Assembly (NCBI GenBank): GCA_013216135.1
Contig: JABSOS010000027.1
Span: 1-36,337 of the forward strand
Length of the DNA stretch: 36,337 nt
Reading direction: 5' to 3'
DNA from: Candidatus Caenarcanales bacterium
Lineage (GTDB): Bacteria; Cyanobacteriota; Vampirovibrionia; LMEP-6097
Under the pieces are notes generated by a model, which saw only the letters and a program-made list of their open reading frames with translations, was not told where the DNA came from and made no database searches. Below, piece by piece: positions 16,835 to 26,289 of this stretch. Both the position numbers and the translations under genes were made by a program. Positions within the stretch are counted from its first letter, which is position 1, and each line of letters begins with the position of its first letter.

Positions 16835-19096
16835 ATGAAATTAATATTTAAAAGTTTACTATTTTTTTCTTGTTTAAGTTATCTATACTTAGCCTGGGAA
16901 CGTTATGGGCGTCAACTATTCTTCTCAAATAGCAACGATGAGCTTTTATGGTTACCATTTTTTGTCTCTATAGCTGCTCCTTTGGTTATTTTAAATTTTT
17001 ATAATCTTTTTTTTGGTAGTAATGTAGCATTAAAGGTCGACTCCTGGAAAGATTTTTCTTCAATATTGAAAAATTACTTATTGCAAATAAATAGTTTATT
17101 TATTTCCACTATTCATATTTTGATTTGGTGTTTGATCTTTATTATTTTGTCTTTCTATCTATATAATTTACCAAATGGTAAAATCGTATCAAAAGTTATA
17201 TCTGAACCTCAGGCTTTTAAAGTTGAGAATAAAGTAGTTGAAGAAAAAATCACAAAAAAAATTCCTCTTTTTAATGAAGTCAATAAAGTAGAGGAAAGAA
17301 ACATAATAAACAAGTTTCTTCCTTTTACAAAAGATTATATTCAAACTTTAGACGATAAGAGTATTTTTCAGGATTTCAGATATATAGCTAAAGAAAAAAA
17401 TTACATTGTTCCAGCATCTGGCTATTTCAGACATAATCAAACTGAAGTTCTTCTCAATTCATATGGTACTTCTGAAGGCAGTATTTTTGAAGATCAACTT
17501 CCAAAATTTTATATTAATTTACCTGCGATTGAAATTCAAATTACAAATAATAGAAATACTGTAATGGAGCTATCTTCCTATACAGCAATAATAAATGAGT
17601 ATGCTGAATTCCCTAATCCAGTCTTTACATTCTCAAATGAGATACAGTATGATAGAAGTTGTCAGAATATAATGGCGTATGAGCAATGCCCATATAATTA
17701 TTTACATATTCCTATTTATAATTATAGTGAATTTATACCAAAACAAATTGATTTTAAATATGCAATTATTAATTCTTCGGAATTAAATAGTCAAAACCTC
17801 AATCAATTTGTTGGAGATAAATATCCAATAATAAAAAAATCTATTGATACTAAAGAAGTTAAATTAAAACTGAATAGCATGACCTTTAACGAAGACATTG
17901 ATTACGATATTGCTCTCCCTTTAAATGATCTTCCTTTAAGTAATTTAGAAAAAAGTGTAGTTATATATGGCTCAATGTGTTATAACAACTTACAAAATCA
18001 ACGAATTTGTCAAAAATTTACGCTAAAGGCTCATTTGGCTCCATGGTTCTATGGTGGTGCTGGCGGCTACAACAACCACCAGTCTCTATACCCTTTATAT
18101 CGTTATGATGAATATTCAGATTATTACCCTTTAACATTAAAGTTAGATCAAGAAAAAGAAAACATTAACAGATTTTATGAAGGTAAGAGTATTAAAATTC
18201 CACCTGGTGAGAAAAAAAGACTCATTTTTTATGTATATGCTAACAAGTCTGCAATGCTTAAATTTCAAATTAAATTAATAACTAATCATGGAGAAATAAG
18301 TAGTGATTCATATTTGATTGAATATTTTTATCCCAGAAATTATGAATTATATAAACCTCCTCAAGAGGATAAACTGGGTCATAAATTAGAAATTAATACT
18401 GAAAACGATATACAAAATTTATATCGAATAAAACATTTAAGATATAACATAAATTCATTTAAAATAACTTTATCTGATTTGTATGATGATAATTTGTTGC
18501 TATCCAAGACCCCTCTATTAGATGATTTGCCCGCTAAAGTAAATAAAAGAAAATTAAAACGAATGATTAACGATATTGGAGAAAATTTTGGTATTGAAAA
18601 ACCTAAAGTTAAAGACTTTAAAAGGATCCGTTCATTACTAAAGGAGTATGGTTCTTCAAACCCATTAAATAAATTAAGTGAGTCATTAGAGACTCAGTAT
18701 TTGAAAGCTATATTTCTTTACAATTATTGGAGCTTCCCTCAGCCAACATTAATTATTGAGCCATATGGTGAATGGAGTAGTATGAATAAATACCAAAAAA
18801 ATCTCTTACTTAAAGATATTATAAACAAAAAGTCTGAGATTCTATTTGCTAATAATAAAGTAGAAATGCTTAAAACATGCTTAAACAACTCTCAAGAATG
18901 TAAAATTGATTTAAATCGGACTTGGATAACAGAAATAAGATGGGTGGTGCCGAAAGAAATTATTTATAGAATTGATAAAATTATAAGTACTCATTATTAC
19001 AGAAAGTATAAAAAAATTAAAATACCTTATATTGTTAAAGATTTTCAAGGTGTTAGTTTTGAGGAAGGTACAGTAGATTATAGGATTTCCTTTTAA
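16835..19096 (+). CDS. Large membrane-anchored protein of unknown function
   Basis: About 753 residues from ATG 16835; a TTG six codons earlier is possible but lies outside the hydrophobic start. Three transmembrane helices are near residues 4-22, 38-60 and 86-110, followed by a lysine- and glutamate-rich linker and a long region of about 600 residues that is probably extracytoplasmic. The region is rich in Asn, Tyr, Ile and Lys, with paired cysteines (RSCQNIMAYEQCPYNY, and CYNNLQNQRICQKF) suggesting disulphides. A beta-rich stretch around 370-500 includes a GGAGGYNNHQS loop. I know no family. It is the first cargo gene of the element and is transcribed alone, away from the left junction. Base composition is even more AT-rich than the flanking chromosome. 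Confidence 0.6.
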   Translation: MKLIFKSLLFFSCLSYLYLAWERYGRQLFFSNSNDELLWLPFFVSIAAPLVILNFYNLFFGSNVALKVDSWKDFSSILKNYLLQINSLFISTIHILIWCLIFIILSFYLYNLPNGKIVSKVISEPQAFKVENKVVEEKITKKIPLFNEVNKVEERNIINKFLPFTKDYIQTLDDKSIFQDFRYIAKEKNYIVPASGYFRHNQTEVLLNSYGTSEGSIFEDQLPKFYINLPAIEIQITNNRNTVMELSSYTAIINEYAEFPNPVFTFSNEIQYDRSCQNIMAYEQCPYNYLHIPIYNYSEFIPKQIDFKYAIINSSELNSQNLNQFVGDKYPIIKKSIDTKEVKLKLNSMTFNEDIDYDIALPLNDLPLSNLEKSVVIYGSMCYNNLQNQRICQKFTLKAHLAPWFYGGAGGYNNHQSLYPLYRYDEYSDYYPLTLKLDQEKENINRFYEGKSIKIPPGEKKRLIFYVYANKSAMLKFQIKLITNHGEISSDSYLIEYFYPRNYELYKPPQEDKLGHKLEINTENDIQNLYRIKHLRYNINSFKITLSDLYDDNLLLSKTPLLDDLPAKVNKRKLKRMINDIGENFGIEKPKVKDFKRIRSLLKEYGSSNPLNKLSESLETQYLKAIFLYNYWSFPQPTLIIEPYGEWSSMNKYQKNLLLKDIINKKSEILFANNKVEMLKTCLNNSQECKIDLNRTWITEIRWVVPKEIIYRIDKIISTHYYRKYKKIKIPYIVKDFQGVSFEEGTVDYRISF

Positions 19097-19329
19097 CTAC
19101 TTGTAAATGTGTTGAATAAAGTATTATGCTCTCTTATCAAACTTAAGGATCCACCGAAAACCTCTTAAAGTTATATTTTTCAACACTGATTGAGGAGTAA
19201 ATCCTAGCTCAAAGAGTGAATCTTAATATTTTTTATCTAGCAGTCACCACTCAAAACTGTGTTTTTAAAGTGCCTCCTTAGTAGCTACTTTAAGATACAT
19301 GGGAATCTAAAAAGGTTAATCATTGCTGG

Positions 19330-19890
19330 GTCTAATTCCCGGCAGCTCTGCTGCGAGCCTTAGCTGGTGCAAAGAAGATTAAAATAGCGTGATAATAACT
19401 GGATGGGAAAGTAGATTCGGAAGAGTCATAATGTATCTATGCTTTTGTATCACTTGTTGTACCCAGCAAAATATCGGAAGGTAATATTTGATGAAGAAAT
19501 AGATGCAAGTCTGGTAGAGATATGTAGTGAAATATCAATAAGATATGAAATAGAATTTATTGAGATAGGAACAGATTTAGATCAAGTTCATTTTTAATTC
19601 AATCGGTTCCAACAAATAGTCCACAAGCAATAGTTCAATTGGTAAAAATTAATTGATAAAGAGATGTTTCGCCGTCACCCAGATTTACGTAAAAAGCTTG
19701 GGGGAAGTAAATTTTGGACTTTGGGTTATTTTATTAACACAGTAGGTACAAGTGGAAATGAAAAGGCAATAGCCAAGTATGTTCAGAACCAATGTAAAGA
19801 AAAAGAATACAAGAGAATTCACGTGGAACAACTAAGATTCGAGCTATTTGAATCATCCTAACAATACTCCGTGGCTCTGCTGCAGAGAAT
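19330..19890 (+). mobile_element. IS200/IS605-type insertion sequence remnant (approximate ends)
   Basis: A transposase remnant (19415-19861) is flanked by two short palindromes that share GCTCTGCTGC: GCAGC-TCT-GCTGC at 19342-19354 and CTCTGC-T-GCAGAG at 19875-19887. IS200/IS605 elements lack terminal inverted repeats and carry subterminal hairpins, which these could be. End positions are estimates. From 19097 to 19330 I see nothing I can name. Confidence 0.5.
19415..19861 (+). pseudogene. tnpA: IS200/IS605 family transposase TnpA (Y1/HUH), frameshifted
   Basis: Three consecutive frames together read as a complete Y1 transposase of about 148 residues: RKSHNVSMLLYHLLYPAKYR, then IEFIEIGTDLDQVHF, IQSVPTNSPQAIVQLVK, MFRRHPDLRKKLGG, FWTLGYFINTVG and a helix KAIAKYVQNQ with the catalytic tyrosine. 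The first frame stops at 19595-19597 within a T-run, and a second shift occurs at the A-run 19644-19648. The HUH motif that binds the metal, normally H-V-H, reads Q-V-H here because the first histidine is replaced, so the enzyme is probably dead even if the indels are sequencing errors. No start codon precedes RKSH in frame. No tnpB is present. It lies between the membrane-protein gene and the defence genes of the element. Confidence 0.78.
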
Positions 19891-19931
19891 GATTATTTCA
19901 CTGATAACAGTGATGAGAGAACTATTGATCT

Positions 19932-20592
19932 TTAATTATTATTATCAGTTTCTTGACTTTGCTGAGGTTGTCCAGACTCAGATTCAGGTGGGGCTTGCAT
20001 TATAGGTCCATCTATGATGCCACTCATTTTTTGTGACTTAAATTCACTGTATGATGTATCTATTTCTGTTTTTTCTTGATTAGGATTATTCTGTTCGCAC
20101 ATTCTAAATTCTAATTTTACATTGTTAGCTATGCTTTTGGGGATGTGATTTTTAGAGTTACATATTTTAATAAATAAAATTGCTGCAACAATTATTGACA
20201 ATATAATAAATAGTGTAGATATCTGAAAATAGTTTTTTGCAGTTGAAAAATTATCCTTTAATTGTTCTGTATTGAAGTTACTTGATTTTTCTTTACTAGA
20301 TATAAATAAGTCTAAATAGATTATGGAGTTCATTATAGATTGGTGACTTTCAATACCTGACAAAATTGAATAAATTAATGAAATTGATAAACAGATTATT
20401 AACACAGTGGAGAGCACAGGGTAGTAAATTAATATTTTGATTTGACTAAACAAAGCAATAAATCCAGTTGCATTAATGATGGAAGCAATTCTTGAGTTTT
20501 CAACACCTTGCATAGGATACGAATCCATCAATAATTTTTTTTTCATCTTTAAGTGTTGAAAGCCATTTTTCTAAAGTATATTTGCTACTCAT
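19932..20592 (-). CDS. Small membrane protein of unknown function downstream of hamB, frameshift near its start
   Basis: The main frame (start at ATG 20546) has three predicted transmembrane helices (about residues 23-42, 43-62 and 109-128), a cytosolic-type middle segment with a predicted helix, and a polar tail rich in Gln, Pro and Glu. An ATG at 20592 opens a preceding frame reading MSSKYTLEKWLSTLKDEKK that runs into the main one across a run of nine Ts (20535-20543). With eight, the two would be one protein of about 220 residues, so the gene probably starts at 20592. It is on the same strand as hamB, 153 bp downstream. Small multi-helix membrane proteins are common effectors in defence operons, but no known effector family is evident, and the link with Hachiman is only positional. 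Confidence 0.5.
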
Positions 20593-20745
20593 TTATCTTC
20601 ATATTCTATATTAAATTTTCTTGCTTTATAATAGAGGCTTATTAAATAAGTTACGTCAAAACTTATCTACGAAGATAGTAGATTTTAATTAATAGGATTG
20701 CTAAAGCCTTTCAATTAAGTTTGTAACTAGGGTGTTTTGATAAAG

Positions 20746-23423
20746 TTATAGTTTTTTTGCAAGGCTTTTCAAAGACTCAAGTGTACTTTTAAGCTCAGCT
20801 ACTTGTATTTTACTTAAAATTCTTTCCTGAACTACTGTTGAGAGATTATCTTCTAACCATCTATAAGCTTCTTCTTCATTAAGATCTGTTGGGAGAGTTA
20901 ATGAGTGTTCAGATTCATCCAATTTAGCCAGTCTTGATATAGTCGGTCGAGATAGGTTTAGATTTCTAAGTGACAGTTGGGTTTTAGTATAAATTCCCAA
21001 TTCTAAATATAGTGAAATATCATCACTTTCAAAGTTAATTAAATCTTCACGACCAATTTCAATAAAGAAAAAATTCATAATATCGACATAAACTCTTAGG
21101 AGTTTAGGTACCTCATATCTTGAAATTTGTTCAATATCTTTGAAGACGTGACGAATTACTGTATTTAGGTTTTTTCTTTTTTTCTCCAAGGGCAATAAAC
21201 TCTGAGTTATCTTTATTAAAATTTTTATTCCAGGTAAGCGTAGAGGCTACCATAAAAGGTAAGCTGTATCCAGTAATCCAGTTAGAAGATAACAATGAAT
21301 GATATTTAGGATTCTGACCGTATGACGTTTTGAAAAATTTTCCAACTCTAATTAGTGCTCTATTGATGGATACAAAGGTCGGGTTTTCTTTTTTTCCATT
21401 AGCATTCTTCTTGATTGGTTTAATTTCAATCAGTAGGTCTTCAGGTCTCTCAGAGTATTCTTCTTTGAAGTATTCATATAACTCTTGCATTGAATAATGA
21501 TATGTAATTGGATATTTAGCAAATAAGATTTCTGGTATTGATAATTTTTTCTTATACTCGCGTAGCACATCGTTCAGTTTTTCTATTTTGTTAGCCGGTA
21601 ATGACGATTGAATAATTTTTGAATTATCAAGATTTGAATGAGGAGAGAATTGATTGAATACCAACCCTGCAATTGCCTCAGTATCTAAATTTGAGGATTT
21701 TATGTTTTTCTTTGTTTCTAGGAGATCAATAATTTCATTAAACTTAGCTTCTATTAAATTTGATGTCGCTCTTTTTATAGTAAGTTCTTTTTTTTCATTG
21801 GAGCTATTATCCCAATCAATGTAAAATATATTGCCTTGAAATTCTTGACCAAGACGACCAGCTCTCCCTTCTAAATTAAGTAGATCACCAGAAGAAATCT
21901 TTTTTTGATTGCCTTTGCCAGGATTGTTAATGAATATATTTGTGCAGCCTAAGTTTACACCTTCCAATAATGTTGATGTACAAACTAAGAATTTAATTTT
22001 TTTTGCTTTGAATAATTTTTCTATTTCAACACGAATTAATTGAGGTAAGCTTCCATAATGGAAACCAATATTTTTTTTTAAAAAGTTTATAAGTCTGAAA
22101 TTAGGATGAACTACATCTTTGCATAATTCAATTAAATCTAAAATATCACTATCAAGGTCATTTTCATCATCGACTTCAGGCATTAGTTTTGATATTTCTT
22201 CTGCAATATTTTCAGCTTGATAGCCGTCATTAGCAAAAATAATGTTTCCACTAGATTGACTACCGAGGGAGTGAGCAAAATTTGCTAATTTAGCTTTATT
22301 TGACTTAATTTTTTTATTAGAGGGTGATTGTATTCTACCAATATAAATTTTTTCATTCTGTATAGTTACTCTTTCAATATCCCAAAAACAATCATCCTCT
22401 GTATTTTCATGTAAATAAAATCTATTTTGACAAACTAATGGAGTTGTTTCTTTTAATGGAAGGCAGTCATAAAATATATCTTCTGGGTTCTCAATGTGAG
22501 GAGAAGCAAAAACAAGCTTTAAATCTGGGTTATCATTATATAGTTTATCTATAACAGCTTCAAGAAGCATACCTCTACTTCCATCAGCTATTTTGTAAGC
22601 TTCGTCAACAAACAAACCTTTAAACCCAGTATTTTTATTGATTGAAAGAAATAAATTCATTCTTTCCTGTGTGAAAATATAAATTTTCTTTGAGTATAAT
22701 TGGTCAAAAACAGATTTATGAGGTGATGAGCTAATAAGTATTTTTTGAGTTTCACCATGAAACATTTCTTTAAAGTCTGCTTCGAATTCATTTATAAGTG
22801 CTCTGCTAGGAACAAGTACGGCTATATTTACTTCAACATTAGTTTCTAAATCAAGTAAGTACTTAATCCATTTTTTTGCAATAAATGATTTCCCAACTGA
22901 CGTGGGTGCTGAGATTGAGATTGCACTGTCAGTAGAATGAACTTTATCCCAAAAAGATTTTTGAAATTTATTTCCATGAAACTCATCTTCAGAGTTAATG
23001 TGAATTGTAAATAAACTTTCACGGTTAATTTTCTCTGTAATGAATCTGATGGGTAAATATTTATCAAATTCGTGTTCACCATATCTTTTTTGAGCAAGAT
23101 CTTTAGCTGGATAATTAGCTAATAAATCTAAAATTAAATACCCAGCTTTTTGCTCCTTTAAAGAACCAAAACTGCAAGTAAAACTGGCTAATTTCCAACG
23201 ATGCTTTTTGGTATTCAGGGGTATCTGAGTTACTAAGTAAAGAAGCAACATTTAAAAGATATTTCGATTTCAACTTATCTTTTGCTTGGTTCTCTATATT
23301 AATGCCTAAGTCTTTTAGTGATGATATTGCATATTCATTCTGTAAAATAACGTATTGCTCTTGAAAACACTCATCATCAAAGACGGTTTTTATAAATTGT
23401 TTTAACTCATTTTTAGGTTTCAT
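20746..23423 (-). pseudogene. hamB: Hachiman helicase HamB, two frameshifts
   Basis: HamB is the superfamily 2 helicase of the Hachiman anti-phage system, which works with the nuclease HamA to sense and act on DNA. Three frames read in series as one protein of about 890 residues. Frame 1 (from ATG 23423) gives the N terminus (LLNVASLLSNSDTPEYQKASLEISQF). Frame 2 holds the helicase core: motif I SAPTSVGKSF, motif II FVDEAYKI (DEAY rather than DEAH), motif III FASPHI, a LLEGVNLGC segment and motif VI GRAGRLGQ, in the Ski2-like style. Frame 3 supplies the C terminus (IRHVFKDIEQISRYEVPKLLRVYVD). The shifts fall at the A4 run 23168-23171 and at the T-runs 21170-21183, and removing one base at each restores the frame. 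The start overlaps the hamA stop in ATGA, indicating translational coupling. Either a decayed gene or two homopolymer errors. Confidence 0.85.
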
Positions 23424-24415
23424 GAATTCAGCTCATCTCGAAAAGCATTTCTAAATTTTTTTACACAAGGTAAAGGTACGAAAAATACATTCATATGAAA
23501 TGTAGCAAGGTTATTATTGCCTACAGTGATTTTAAGATGATTAAACCAGCTTGTCAGTTGATTTTGAATAGATTTTGCGACCTCTTCTTCACTCATTTTA
23601 TCATCATACGAAGATTCATCAAAAGCAACTAAACAAAGAGCTTGGGTTTCAGTTAATTGATTATTTTCAAATCTTAATGGGTTAAAAAAGATTTTTAATT
23701 TAGCTATTAACTCACTTTGGTTATCACCTAAGTCAAAATAGGAAGTTAGTAAATCTAAATCTTCATCATCTTCTTCATCTAGTAACATCTTCTTCAAGCT
23801 TGTTAAACACTCGCTTACTGCTTGACTCCGAGATTTATAAACTTTTGATTCTCCATAGTATAGAATCAATTTTGATTTATCTTGATTCAGACCTAAATGA
23901 ACACCATCTAAACCATGATAATGAACGTTGTTAGATGTTTTTAGTTTCATCTTCGTGATTGCTTGAGGTAGCCCCAATATTTCTTCAGCTAAAAGGAAAA
24001 GTAATAACTCGCCACCTTCACCTGATTTAGTATCAGATTCACTTTTAGGGAAGTAGTCAATAAACTTCTTTTTTGCTTTTTTTAAAAGATCATAATAGCC
24101 AGATATATCTGCATTAGGTTTATTCATCTCATCACGAACTTGATCAATCTCACTTCTAGGTATTACATAATGACAGAGGTTTCTGACCATAATTTGAGCA
24201 ATTCTGGTGTACTCAAATTTTGTTTTTTTACTATTTTTTCTTAGGAAATAACAATGGTTTTGGACATTAATATTATTATTGACTTTTTCTGAAGTTAGAG
24301 CTTCTGAAACTGTGAATACCTCTTGGATTACTCCTTTAAGAGAGTTCTCAAAATTTCCTCTAATTAAAGAGCTTTGTAAATTTGCAAAATCATCTAGTGC
24401 ATTATCCTGATTCAT
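23420..24415 (-). CDS. hamA: Hachiman nuclease subunit HamA (DUF1837)
   Basis: A 331-residue protein of the DUF1837/HamA family, the effector nuclease of Hachiman. The diagnostic core is intact: GEGGELLLFLLAEEILG (residues 132-148, E136), then NNVHYHGLDGVHLG with D170, and LILYYGESK with E189 and K191, which forms the PD-(D/E)xK-like catalytic set. In characterised Hachiman, HamB restrains HamA until DNA damage or phage DNA is detected, then HamA degrades DNA and aborts infection. Here hamA precedes hamB on the minus strand with an ATGA overlap, the standard gene order. An acidic patch (DEEDDEDLD, about 216-224) follows the core. ATG 24415 is the only reasonable start. The length is in the family range. 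With hamB frameshifted, an unrestrained HamA could be harmful, which argues that hamB is really intact. Confidence 0.9.
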   Translation of the reverse strand: MNQDNALDDFANLQSSLIRGNFENSLKGVIQEVFTVSEALTSEKVNNNINVQNHCYFLRKNSKKTKFEYTRIAQIMVRNLCHYVIPRSEIDQVRDEMNKPNADISGYYDLLKKAKKKFIDYFPKSESDTKSGEGGELLLFLLAEEILGLPQAITKMKLKTSNNVHYHGLDGVHLGLNQDKSKLILYYGESKVYKSRSQAVSECLTSLKKMLLDEEDDEDLDLLTSYFDLGDNQSELIAKLKIFFNPLRFENNQLTETQALCLVAFDESSYDDKMSEEEVAKSIQNQLTSWFNHLKITVGNNNLATFHMNVFFVPLPCVKKFRNAFRDELNS

Positions 24416-24443
24416 ATTCTTTCTACAGTATACTTAATTTTAG

Positions 24444-24460
24444 TGACGTCTCCTACGTCA
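24444..24460. promoter_or_regulatory. Inverted repeat upstream of hamA
   Basis: TGACGT at 24444-24449 and ACGTCA at 24455-24460, with a 5-nt spacer, lie about 30 bp upstream of the hamA ATG on the minus strand. A TATACT at 24428-24433 could be the -10 box, so the repeat would overlap the -35 region and may be an operator. The rest of 24461-24698 is AT-rich and holds no gene I can support. Confidence 0.35.
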
Positions 24461-24698
24461 TTCCTTGCTTGTTGTTAATTCATGAATTTTTCGCAGACCT
24501 TTGATAACAACAATTAAAATACCCATTTCCCCCAACGAAATCTATATAAATCAAGCCTATATTTAAAATAACTTCAAGTTATCTTAAGGTAGAATCCTTT
24601 ATTAATAGGCTTTCTTTGTTCTGTGTAAAATAATATGCAGTTTTAGGTGGATTTCCCTGTATTCTTACCCCCTAAATATAGTTAAATCCACTTTAAAA

Positions 24699-25331
24699 GT
24701 GAATAGCAAAATTATATTACTAAAATCTTTTTTAGGTTGTGCAATAGCATCCATAGGCTTAAGGTCAGAAAGTGACTTTTTAGCAAATACTTCTTATAAT
24801 GGTTATATGCATAAAGACGTATCTATCCTTGAGAAAGACATACAGCTTTTCTATCAAGTTTATAAACAAGAAATCAAGCAGCAAGAATCTGTACCTGAGA
24901 TCAATAGATATATTCAAGAAAAACTTACTGATATAAAAAGATTCAACTTTACGGGTAAACAGAAGCTTGTGGACTCTCTAGTTTATGCTTTAGGAGTCAG
25001 TAATTATAACAATTGTTTTGATAAGCTTAGAAAAATTTATAAGGCTGAAAAATTAGGTGTAGATCATATTACCAATAACACTATTGCTGTTAAAGGTTGT
25101 AGAAACCAATTAACAGCAAAACAATCAAAATGGATTAACTTACTATCAGAGGGACCAAAATCAAAAGGCAAGCTTATTAGATTTCTTTTAAAGCTAGGTT
25201 TAGAAACTCTGAAAAACCATGCAAGTCATAGCACCATCATGAAATTAGCAATGAATGAAGAATTAAATATGGAGCATATTGGTTCAATAGCGTCACTTGC
25301 TAAACAACAAAGAGTTAACTTTTTCCATTAA
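24699..25331 (+). CDS. Element-encoded protein of unknown function
   Basis: A 210-residue frame starting at GTG 24699 with no clear ribosome site; an ATG at 24807 (before HKDVSILEKD) is an alternative start. The first 20 residues are hydrophobic (IILLKSFLGCAIASIGL) and may be a weak membrane or signal segment. The remainder is basic and helical (KKRK-rich around 60-150), with a segment QLTAKQSKWINLLSEGPKSKGKLIRFLLKLGLETL that has a helix-turn-helix-like flavour, but I do not recognise a family. It is divergent from hamA and convergent with, and overlapping by 17 bp, the small membrane gene that follows. It is a plausible gene because of its length and composition. Confidence 0.5.
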   Translation: MNSKIILLKSFLGCAIASIGLRSESDFLANTSYNGYMHKDVSILEKDIQLFYQVYKQEIKQQESVPEINRYIQEKLTDIKRFNFTGKQKLVDSLVYALGVSNYNNCFDKLRKIYKAEKLGVDHITNNTIAVKGCRNQLTAKQSKWINLLSEGPKSKGKLIRFLLKLGLETLKNHASHSTIMKLAMNEELNMEHIGSIASLAKQQRVNFFH

Positions 25332-25692
25332 TTTTTTTTTGAATATAGCTGATAAGCCACAAGTTTACTTTAAGATATCCAATGATTTGAAAGGCAATGT
25401 AGAAGGGGATGCAAAGTATTATAAAAATCCCTTTTAATACTTGGGGGAAGTTTTGAATAATTGCACCTAGAATAGCAAAACCTATAATTCCAAATATAAG
25501 ATTAACAAAGTCTTCAAAATTTGGAATAACCCAAAAGACAATCAAAATGATTCCTAGAGCAAATACTGCCACGAGAATAAGAAGTGGTAAAATTTCACCT
25601 AAAATCTCTAAGGCTTTTGGTAAAAGAGCTAAAGCAATTATTCCAAGAGATATATACAAAAATATTTCCATAATTATAGTTAAAATTTCCAC
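25315..25692 (-). CDS. Small hydrophobic membrane protein
   Basis: A 125-residue protein with three or four predicted transmembrane helices (about residues 3-24, 28-56, 62-80 and 85-108) and almost no soluble part apart from a lysine-rich C terminus. No family is recognised. It is the second gene of a two-gene operon with the exported protein 25680-26237, which it overlaps by 13 bp, so the two are likely made together. Its 3' end overlaps the convergent gene 24699-25331. Confidence 0.55.
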   Translation of the reverse strand: MEILTIIMEIFLYISLGIIALALLPKALEILGEILPLLILVAVFALGIILIVFWVIPNFEDFVNLIFGIIGFAILGAIIQNFPQVLKGIFIILCIPFYIAFQIIGYLKVNLWLISYIQKKINGKS

Positions 25693-26237
25693 ATCGTACC
25701 GCTAGTAGACGATTCATGAATTGACTGGATGAACCCGCAGGTATAAAAGTCAATAGAGTCAAAAGTATTTTCAAAGAAGCATTCTCTATCAGTAATAAAA
25801 AATTCTGTGAAAAATACTTTACCTGAGATTGGTACTTTTTTAAACCTAACAGATATTAAGCTATAGCCATTTAAATAAGTTGCGGTAAAAAACATTCTAT
25901 CTTTTTGAATATATCCAGTCAGATTCGAATCTATAACACTATCTTGGAGATCTAAGATATCATACGAAAATAGATAATCAATGCGTTTATCAATACTATG
26001 CCTAAAACCACTTGTACCTTTAATATTAATTTTGAAAAGTACTTCATTCTCAGAATCAAATAAAGTCCATCTACCAATTAAACGTCTTGAAGTTTTGTTG
26101 GAAACTTTTTTATTAAATTTAGAACTCAATTTATTATCGTTTTTTATAATCCTATTTTGCTTAATAGTTGCATTAACTTTACTAATGAAAATACCAACTA
26201 ACACTAAACATATACAAACTACCTTTATCAAATGCAT
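25680..26237 (-). CDS. Exported protein of unknown function behind a structured leader
   Basis: A 185-residue protein with an N-terminal hydrophobic segment (MHLIKVVCICLVLVGIFISKVNA) that looks like a signal peptide with cleavage near residue 23. The mature part has a LIGRWTLFDSENEVLFKINIKG segment reminiscent of lipocalin-like or secreted beta-barrel folds, followed by several beta strands and four cysteines near the C terminus (ECFFENTF, YTCGF). I do not recognise the family. A strong ribosome site (AGGAG, 8 nt before ATG 26237) and an intrinsic terminator ending about 25 nt upstream of the ATG indicate regulation by premature termination. It is first in the operon with 25315-25692. Confidence 0.55.
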   Translation of the reverse strand: MHLIKVVCICLVLVGIFISKVNATIKQNRIIKNDNKLSSKFNKKVSNKTSRRLIGRWTLFDSENEVLFKINIKGTSGFRHSIDKRIDYLFSYDILDLQDSVIDSNLTGYIQKDRMFFTATYLNGYSLISVRFKKVPISGKVFFTEFFITDRECFFENTFDSIDFYTCGFIQSIHESSTSGTMWKF

Positions 26238-26260
26238 TTATGACTCCTTTTCTTGCTAAT

Positions 26261-26289
26261 AAAAAATCTCTCCGCAAGGGAGAGATTTT
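26261..26289 (-). terminator. Intrinsic terminator in the leader of the exported-protein gene
   Basis: An 11-bp stem (26263-26273 with 26279-26289, core TCTCTCC/GGAGAGA) and a 5-nt loop, followed on the minus strand by six Ts. It lies about 25 nt upstream of the ATG at 26237 and just before its ribosome site, as in transcription attenuators. Confidence 0.75.

Noticed and set aside
19321..19360. GGGTCTAATTCCCGGCAGCT looks like the T-arm and acceptor end of a tRNA
   Set aside because: No matching 5' acceptor, D-arm or anticodon arm is present upstream, and the motif is better explained as a subterminal hairpin of the IS200-type element.
22846..23097. Alternative minus-strand frame within hamB
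   Set aside because: It is in another frame across the helicase motif I region, where the hamB frame shows conserved motifs.
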